Assembly (NCBI GenBank): GCA_017414845.1
Contig: JAFQJY010000046.1
Location: forward strand, 1 to 10,194
From: Alphaproteobacteria bacterium
GTDB taxonomy: Bacteria > Pseudomonadota > Alphaproteobacteria > RF32 > UBA3637
Direction of reading: 5' to 3'
DNA: 10,194 nt
The first letter of the stretch is position 1. Every line of letters starts with the position of its first letter. This document shows positions 6,073-10,194 of the stretch, in pieces. Made by a program: the position numbers and the translations under genes. The notes beneath the pieces are model-generated. The model searched no databases, was not told the origin of the DNA, and saw only the letters and a program-made list of their open reading frames with translations.

Positions 6073-6112
6073 ACCCACCTAAAGGGAACAATTTGGGCTG
6101 AAAAGGTGTTGG

Positions 6113-6526
6113 ATGATGTTTTTATTTTTTGTGCTTTGCCTGTTTTATGCTTTACCTGCGTTTGCGCATCAAGCCATTGTTCCGTTAGTGAGCATACAAG
6201 ACGGCGATACTTTTACGGTACTGCTTCACGGAGAAACAACAAGTGTCAGATTAAAAGACATAGACTGTTATGAAACACGAAGAAGTAAACGTGCTTACTT
6301 TCAAGAGAAATACTATCAAAAGCCATTGAATGAAGTTATAAGACAAGGTGAAGAATCTAAACAAAAACTGACTGAATTACTTAGCAAAACCAAAGAAATC
6401 CGAGTTGAGTGGGAAAAAAGAGACGGCTTTTGTCGTATTTTAGGACAAGTTTATGCAGACAACATCCATGTCAACGCTTATATGCTTGAATACGGCGGAT
6501 GTAAAGCATATCTTCCTTTGAAATAA
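6113..6526 (+). CDS. Small secreted staphylococcal-nuclease-like (thermonuclease) protein
   Basis: This 137-residue protein has a signal peptide (hydrophobic 1-15, likely cleavage after ALPAFA at about residue 18) followed by an SNase domain. Aligned by motif to S. aureus nuclease, the calcium and catalytic residues are all present: D30-G-D32-T (Asp19/Asp21), R46 in VRL (Arg35), D51 and E54 in IDCYET (Asp40/Glu43), and R108 in DGFCR (Arg87). Near the C-terminus, VNAYMLEYGGCKAY (120-133) matches the family's VNEALVRQGLA region. The protein is expected to hydrolyse DNA or RNA outside the cytoplasm. Cysteines 52, 107 and 130 are extra relative to the S. aureus enzyme. AAAAGG (6101-6106) lies 6 nt before ATG 6113; ATG 6116 is an alternative. 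The gene is flanked by a structured upstream region and its own terminator, between two tRNA genes. Confidence 0.88.
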   Translation: MMFLFFVLCLFYALPAFAHQAIVPLVSIQDGDTFTVLLHGETTSVRLKDIDCYETRRSKRAYFQEKYYQKPLNEVIRQGEESKQKLTELLSKTKEIRVEWEKRDGFCRILGQVYADNIHVNAYMLEYGGCKAYLPLK

Positions 6527-6541
6527 ATTGGTTCAAACGCT

Positions 6542-6563
6542 ACTTCTAAAAAGAAGTTTTTTT
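6542..6563 (+). terminator. Intrinsic terminator of the nuclease gene
   Basis: ACTTCT (6542-6547), an AAAA loop and AGAAGT (6552-6557) are followed by a run of T to 6563. It begins 16 nt after the nuclease stop codon. Confidence 0.85.
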
Positions 6564-6609
6564 ATTTAGAAAGCCAGAACCAGATTTTAATTCAAATCAT
6601 AAAAAAGAC

Positions 6610-6638
6610 TTGCAAACGAAAAAAAAACGTGCTACAAG
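6610..6638 (+). promoter_or_regulatory. tRNA-Arg promoter
   Basis: TTGCAA (6610-6615), a 17-nt spacer and TACAAG (6633-6638), within GCTACAAGG. The CTTGCAAA and TGCTA blocks and their 13-nt separation are identical to those before tRNA-Lys. Transcription would start a few bases before 6650. Confidence 0.6.
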
Positions 6639-6649
6639 GACTTATCCTT

Positions 6650-6726
6650 GCGCTTGTAGCTCAGCTGGATAGAGCGTCGCCCTCCGAAGGCGAAGGCCGT
6701 GAGTTCGAATCTCGCCAAGCGCGCCA
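6650..6726 (+). tRNA. tRNA-Arg(CCG)
   Basis: A complete 77-nt cloverleaf with encoded CCA. The acceptor arm is GCGCTTG with CAAGCGC and discriminator G. The D-arm is GCTC/GAGC. The anticodon arm is TCGCC-CTCCGAA-GGCGA, giving anticodon CCG at 6684-6686 (arginine, CGG codons). The T-arm is GTGAG-TTCGAAT-CTCGC with one G-U pair. Confidence 0.97.
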
Positions 6727-6761
6727 GTTTCTTTCAAATTTTTATATTCCCGTCAAACAGT

Positions 6762-6779
6762 GTTCTGTTCAGGCAGAAC
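6762..6779. terminator. Hairpin between convergent tRNA-Arg and metalloprotease-like gene
   Basis: GTTCTG (6762-6767) and CAGAAC (6774-6779) pair perfectly around a 6-nt loop. It sits between two converging transcripts. Read on the plus strand it is followed by GATTTTAATC, a poor U-tract. It may stop tRNA-Arg and/or the minus-strand gene, but the call is weak. Confidence 0.4.
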
Positions 6780-6783
6780 GATT

Positions 6784-7974
6784 TTAATCTTTCTGATTTT
6801 TTATTTGTGCTAAGCGCAAAGTATCGGTGAGTATTCCATTCCCCTGAGAATTTGGAATTTTGGGAGGAAGAACTGCTTCTTTCTGTTGAGATTGGCTTGG
6901 AATGTTAGGCGATTTTACACCAAAATACGCGCTTAGTCTTTTATCGCTTGCAATATATTTATCAACACTGTCAAACTCTCCTTGTCGCATACAAGACCGA
7001 ATAATTTCGTTTTCTGCCAAATCCTGAGGTGTTACGTTTTTCTTTTCCATAAGTCTTGAAAATTCAGACAATTGTTCCTTGGAAAACTCCGGTTCTCGTG
7101 TCAATTCACAGGATAATTTTAAAATCTCTGCATCCGTTTGCGGAATCAAAGATGGATTTTGGGCATACCGTTCCAACTTTTTATATGTGTTCGGCATAAC
7201 ATACGTCATTGTTCCACCTTGAATATCTTGCCGTCTTGATTTATCATCTTTCCCATATAATCTGCTTAAAGTATATCCGATTGTCGAACGTTGGTGATTA
7301 TAGACATCAAACACGGCTTGAGCATATTTCGGATGTTCTTTTATAATTTTTAACAGCGCAAACGCATCGCATTTACGTTCATCCGTTGTCCCTAAAGCTG
7401 TATGAACGCTTTCATGATAAAGACCTCGCTTATAAAGAATCTCAAAACGTTCTTTTTCCGGTATTTTCATAAAACCTTTGCTTTGCTCTTGCGGAACATC
7501 TGCCGTACTTCTCGGTTTAACGGAAAGCAATCGGATATCTCCGATATGTTTGTCAAAAAAATTCGTATTTGTCTGAGAATCTTCATAAACCGTACCGGCA
7601 TAAAACTGCGCTCTTGTTACGTGACTATCTTTATCATAATCAAATACCACCTCGTCTTTATCTTTCTCGTAAGAAAGTCCGTCAACACCGTTTTGTTTCA
7701 AAAAATCAAAAACAACCCTCGCTTTTGCCTCTGTATCACTCATCTGAGGATTTTGCGATTTATAACCATCAAACGCCTGACGAAACGATACTGCATTCAT
7801 AACAGCGATATTTGAAGATGAAGATTTTCCCATTGTTCCCAAATTATAGTTTTCATCCTCTTTATTTTCAGGAAACTCTCCACGTTCGCTTAGCCCCTGC
7901 ACAACAGATGCAAGATGATTAGGATATGCTTGATATCGTTTTATAAATTCGTCGTAAAATTGTTCGCTATCCAT
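6784..7974 (-). CDS. Uncharacterised protein with HExxH zinc-metalloprotease-like motif
   Basis: I do not recognise the family of this 396-residue protein. The key feature is HESVH (187-191) followed by TALGTTDERKCDAFALLKI, with Asp198, Glu199 and Asp203. This resembles zincin sites of the form HExxH...(D/E)xx(A/C)DxFA, where the downstream acidic residue is the third zinc ligand. There is no signal peptide or membrane segment, so it is probably cytoplasmic or exported by another route. Before the motif lies an acidic region with FDFLKQNGVDGLSYEKDKDEVVFDYD (89-114). The C-terminus is charged and helical-looking and ends in a Pro/Gln/Ser-rich tail (356-380). An ATG at 7995 is in frame, but the start at 7974 is preferred: it has AAAGG about 7 nt upstream, while the predicted transcript begins near 8000, almost at the first ATG. 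Effector, housekeeping protease or degenerate fold are all possible. Confidence 0.75.
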   Translation of the reverse strand: MDSEQFYDEFIKRYQAYPNHLASVVQGLSERGEFPENKEDENYNLGTMGKSSSSNIAVMNAVSFRQAFDGYKSQNPQMSDTEAKARVVFDFLKQNGVDGLSYEKDKDEVVFDYDKDSHVTRAQFYAGTVYEDSQTNTNFFDKHIGDIRLLSVKPRSTADVPQEQSKGFMKIPEKERFEILYKRGLYHESVHTALGTTDERKCDAFALLKIIKEHPKYAQAVFDVYNHQRSTIGYTLSRLYGKDDKSRRQDIQGGTMTYVMPNTYKKLERYAQNPSLIPQTDAEILKLSCELTREPEFSKEQLSEFSRLMEKKNVTPQDLAENEIIRSCMRQGEFDSVDKYIASDKRLSAYFGVKSPNIPSQSQQKEAVLPPKIPNSQGNGILTDTLRLAQIKNQKD

Positions 7975-8006
7975 CCGGAAACCTTTCTGACACATGTTTT
8001 AATTGA

Positions 8007-8035
8007 ATTGTATCACGTATTTATAAAAGCGACAA
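8007..8035 (-). promoter_or_regulatory. Promoter of the HExxH protein gene
   Basis: Read on the minus strand: TTGTCG (8030-8035), a 17-nt spacer, and TACAAT (8007-8012). Predicted transcription starts near 8000, which decides for the downstream ATG at 7974. It lies in the 83-nt gap after htpG, so the gene need not depend on htpG transcription. Confidence 0.6.
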
Positions 8036-8078
8036 GATTTTTCGTCCTATAAGTCTCCGAACAGAAACAAAAAAGACA

Positions 8079-9941
8079 TTATAATCCCTTTTCCATAAAC
8101 AGATTCAGACGTTCGGCAAAAGAGGCCGTATCTTTAATCGGCTCGCCCTCTATGGCACGTGCTTCATCATAAAGAAGCAGTACGGCATTTTGAACAATCT
8201 CTTCATCCTTTTTATCCAAAATATTCTGTGCCAATTTTTTGACAAGAGGATGTCTCGGATTGAGTTCTAATATCCTTTCGGACGGATAGGCCTGTGCTTG
8301 CCCGTGCTGTTTCATCAAACGTTCTAAATGAATACTCATTTGTCCTGCGCCGGCAACAAGCGCCACTGGGCTTTTGTAAAGTCTGTCCGTCAACCGAACA
8401 TCATTGATATCCGTTCCTAAAATTTCCTTCACTTTTGCAGTTAAAACTTTTTGCAAAGCCTCATCCAACGGCTCTCCCGTCAGTTCCGATATCGGTTTGA
8501 CTTTTTCCACATCCGAATCAGGATTTGTTACACTGCGTACTCCTTTTCCATCATATTCTCTGAACACTTCCGGCCAAAATTCGTCAATCGGATCAGACAA
8601 AAGCAACACTTCTATACCACGAGCCGTAAATCCCTCTAACTGTGGACTGTTTTTCAATGTATTGATATCATCGCCCGTAATGTAATAGATATTTTTTTGT
8701 TCTTTCGGCATCCGTTTTACATAGTCTGCAAAAGTCGTCAAGCCCTCTCCCTTTGACGAGGCAAACCGGCAAAGTTCTGCAATTTCCTTTGTATGTTCTT
8801 TATCCTCATAAAGTCCTTCTTTAAAGACAATGCCAAACTGTTTCCAGAACGTCTCATAACTTTTTTCATCTTTGGCTTTTTCTTTGAGTTCGTTCAAAAC
8901 TCTTTTTTCTATACCGGTTCTTATTTTCGTCAAAACAGGCGTGTACTGTAAAATCTCACGAGAAACATTAAGCGGTAAATCCGTCGTATCCACGACCCCT
9001 TTGACAAAGCGCAGATAATGAGGCAACAACTCCGTCACTTCGTCAGAAATAAAGACACGATTGACATACAGATTTAAAGAAAACTTTTTATCCGGCTGAA
9101 ATAAATTAAACGGTGCCTGTGACGGAATAAACAAAAGTCCCGTATATTCAATAACGCCCTCTGCCTTATAATGAATTGTTGCATACGGTTCATCAAAACT
9201 TTTAGAAATTTGCCTGTAAAAATCCCGATACTGTTCCGGCGTGATATCTGCTTTATGCCGTGTCCAAAGTGCTGATGCCGTATTAAGCGTTTCCGTTTTG
9301 CCGTTCGTATCTAAAATAACAGGAACATCTATATGATCCGAATAAGAACGCACGACGAAACGCAAACGAATCGGATCAAGGTATTCCTCAAAATCCTTTT
9401 TCAAATGCAAAATAACGGAAGTTCCCTGTGGTGCATTGGCATACGGTTCTACCGTAAATCCTGTCTTCCCGTCAGAAGTCCATTTCCAGCCTTGTTCATC
9501 TCCGATTTTTTTAGAAATAACCTCTACCTTTTCGGCAACCATAAAAGAGGCATAAAAACCGACACCGAATTGTCCTATAAGACCTAAATCTTTCTTTTTA
9601 TCGCCCGTTAAATGCGAGGCAAATTCAGCCGACCCCGAATGAGCGATTGTACCGAGGTTTTCGGAAAGTTCAGCCTCATTCATACCGATACCGTTATCTC
9701 TGATTGTCAATGTTTTTGCTTTTTTATCCGGCAATAATTCAATCTTAAAATCTTTTGCATAAGAGGCAAACTCAGGATGTGTCAAGACAGCATACCGAAG
9801 TTTATCGCACGCATCCGACGCATTTGAAATGAGTTCACGCAAAAAAATCTCATTATGCGAATAAAGGGAATTGACAACAATATCCAGTACTTTACCGACC
9901 TGTGCCTGAAAAGGCTTCATTTGTGCATTTAATTCAGTCAT
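8079..9941 (-). CDS. htpG: HtpG, Hsp90-family molecular chaperone
   Basis: HtpG is the cytoplasmic bacterial Hsp90, an ATP-dependent dimeric chaperone that remodels client proteins with the DnaK system. It is full length at 620 residues with the three usual domains. The N-terminal GHKL ATPase shows ELISNASDACDKLRY (36-50, Glu36/Asn40/Asp43), DNGIGM (82-87), GTIAHSGSAEF (97-107) and the lid loop GQFGVGFYASF (123-133). The middle domain has LPLNVSREILQ (322-332) with the catalytic arginine Arg328. The C-terminal dimerisation domain ends in FAERLNLFMEKGL, without the eukaryotic MEEVD tail. The start is set by AAGGAG (9949-9954 region) 8 nt before the ATG. No strong terminator hairpin is seen after the stop, only weak short stems. 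Confidence 0.98.
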   Translation of the reverse strand: MTELNAQMKPFQAQVGKVLDIVVNSLYSHNEIFLRELISNASDACDKLRYAVLTHPEFASYAKDFKIELLPDKKAKTLTIRDNGIGMNEAELSENLGTIAHSGSAEFASHLTGDKKKDLGLIGQFGVGFYASFMVAEKVEVISKKIGDEQGWKWTSDGKTGFTVEPYANAPQGTSVILHLKKDFEEYLDPIRLRFVVRSYSDHIDVPVILDTNGKTETLNTASALWTRHKADITPEQYRDFYRQISKSFDEPYATIHYKAEGVIEYTGLLFIPSQAPFNLFQPDKKFSLNLYVNRVFISDEVTELLPHYLRFVKGVVDTTDLPLNVSREILQYTPVLTKIRTGIEKRVLNELKEKAKDEKSYETFWKQFGIVFKEGLYEDKEHTKEIAELCRFASSKGEGLTTFADYVKRMPKEQKNIYYITGDDINTLKNSPQLEGFTARGIEVLLLSDPIDEFWPEVFREYDGKGVRSVTNPDSDVEKVKPISELTGEPLDEALQKVLTAKVKEILGTDINDVRLTDRLYKSPVALVAGAGQMSIHLERLMKQHGQAQAYPSERILELNPRHPLVKKLAQNILDKKDEEIVQNAVLLLYDEARAIEGEPIKDTASFAERLNLFMEKGL

Positions 9942-9971
9942 AATAACTCTCCTTATTTAATATCTTTCTAT

Positions 9972-10001
9972 GTTATAGGACTAAGCCACATCAAAAATCA
10001 A
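9972..10001 (-). promoter_or_regulatory. htpG promoter, possibly heat-shock type
   Basis: On the minus strand, TTGATT (9996-10001), an 18-nt spacer and TATAAC (9972-9977). The wider elements CTTG and CCTAT resemble the alphaproteobacterial RpoH pattern (CTTG...CYTAT), but the gap between them is 19 nt, slightly long. It is therefore either a sigma70 or an RpoH promoter. Confidence 0.5.
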
Positions 10002-10022
10002 GAGCGTTTTTTAAAATAGGGC

Positions 10023-10051
10023 TTGCATTATTCATTTCTTTGGAGTAAATA
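10023..10051 (+). promoter_or_regulatory. Promoter of the ferredoxin gene
   Basis: TTGCAT (10023-10028), a 17-nt spacer and TAAATA (10046-10051). The preceding C makes CTTGCA, as at both tRNA promoters. Back to back with the htpG promoter, with 21 nt between the two -35 boxes. Confidence 0.55.
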
Positions 10052-10085
10052 AAGAACTGTTTTAAACTTTTAAAGGAGAATAACA

Positions 10086-10194
10086 ATGAGTTCAGTAGTA
10101 AATGATTCTTGCGTTTTGTGCAAAAGCTGTGTGGAAGTTTGCCCTGTCAGTGCTTTCCATGAAGGCGAAACACAAGTTGTTGTTGATCCGGATA
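10086..10194 (+). CDS. Ferredoxin, [4Fe-4S] type, N-terminal fragment cut by window end
   Basis: The first 36 residues are visible. Cys9-x2-Cys12-x2-Cys15-x3-Cys19-Pro is a classical [4Fe-4S] binding motif, here CVLCKSCVEVCP, followed by VSAFHEGETQVVVDPD, which usually leads to a second cluster motif. It therefore probably encodes a small 2[4Fe-4S] ferredoxin for cytoplasmic electron transfer. The FdxA form, with its longer spacing before the third cysteine (CxxCxxxxCxxxCP), does not fit exactly. The start is supported by AAAGGAG (10072-10078), 7 nt upstream. The rest lies beyond the window, so the second cluster and the total length are unseen. Confidence 0.85.
   Translation, partial: MSSVVNDSCVLCKSCVEVCPVSAFHEGETQVVVDPD

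Larger units (their letters stand above)
5571..6112. other. Long gene-poor interval between tRNA-Lys terminator and the nuclease gene
   Basis: No open frame here has a credible start and ribosome-binding site. The interval contains the multi-hairpin element ending at 5674, a minus-facing terminator-like hairpin (5678-5705) and a second partial copy of the tRNA terminator core (5773-5784). It also contains a 24-bp perfect palindrome (5852-5875), a small hairpin (5880-5904) and a large nested fold (5907-6072). The density of inverted repeats is far above that of the rest of the window. Confidence 0.6.

Noticed and set aside
7975..7995. The upstream ATG at 7995 for the HExxH protein
   Set aside because: It has no ribosome-binding site and lies only about 5 nt from the predicted transcription start, whereas ATG 7974 has AAAGG at good spacing.

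Overview
The window reads as chromosomal DNA of an AT-rich alphaproteobacterium, possibly an uncultured or host-associated lineage. The placement rests on four things: alphaproteobacterial-looking LepA and HtpG sequences, a SUF gene cluster ending in a MIP18/DUF59 gene, tRNA genes that encode their CCA ends, and promoter candidates that all carry a CTTG-type -35 box. Two of these, in front of the tRNA genes, fit the Caulobacter-style TTGacgs-N10-14-GCTANAWC pattern. No species can be named from sequence alone.

Left part (1-3865), plus strand: the 3' half of lepA (translation factor EF4) runs directly into sufC, sufD, sufS and a sufT-like gene. The gaps are tiny or the genes overlap by 17, 8 and 4 nt, so this looks like one operon. 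SufC (ATPase) and SufD are scaffold partners, SufS supplies sulfur from cysteine, and the DUF59 protein probably helps cluster maturation or transfer. SufD is unusual: 195 residues, keeping only the C-terminal part of the family domain. sufB is not in the window.

Middle part (3866-6726): a monocistronic gene encodes an exported Pro/Gln/Val-, Tyr/Arg- and His-rich protein with two tandem repeat arrays. It is followed by tRNA-Lys(CTT) and a strong terminator. About 540 bases without a convincing gene follow (5571-6112). They hold two multi-hairpin elements, a 24-bp perfect palindrome, a terminator-like hairpin facing the minus strand and a decayed second copy of the tRNA terminator core. Next come a small secreted staphylococcal-nuclease-like gene with its own terminator and tRNA-Arg(CCG). 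This tRNA-bounded interval looks like the accessory part of the window.

Right part (6784-10194): an unrecognised minus-strand protein carries an HExxH zinc-protease-like motif and has its own promoter. Next to it is htpG (Hsp90) on the minus strand. Divergent from htpG is the start of a [4Fe-4S] ferredoxin gene that runs off the window. Iron-sulfur assembly at one end and a ferredoxin at the other agree in theme, but nothing in the sequence links their regulation.
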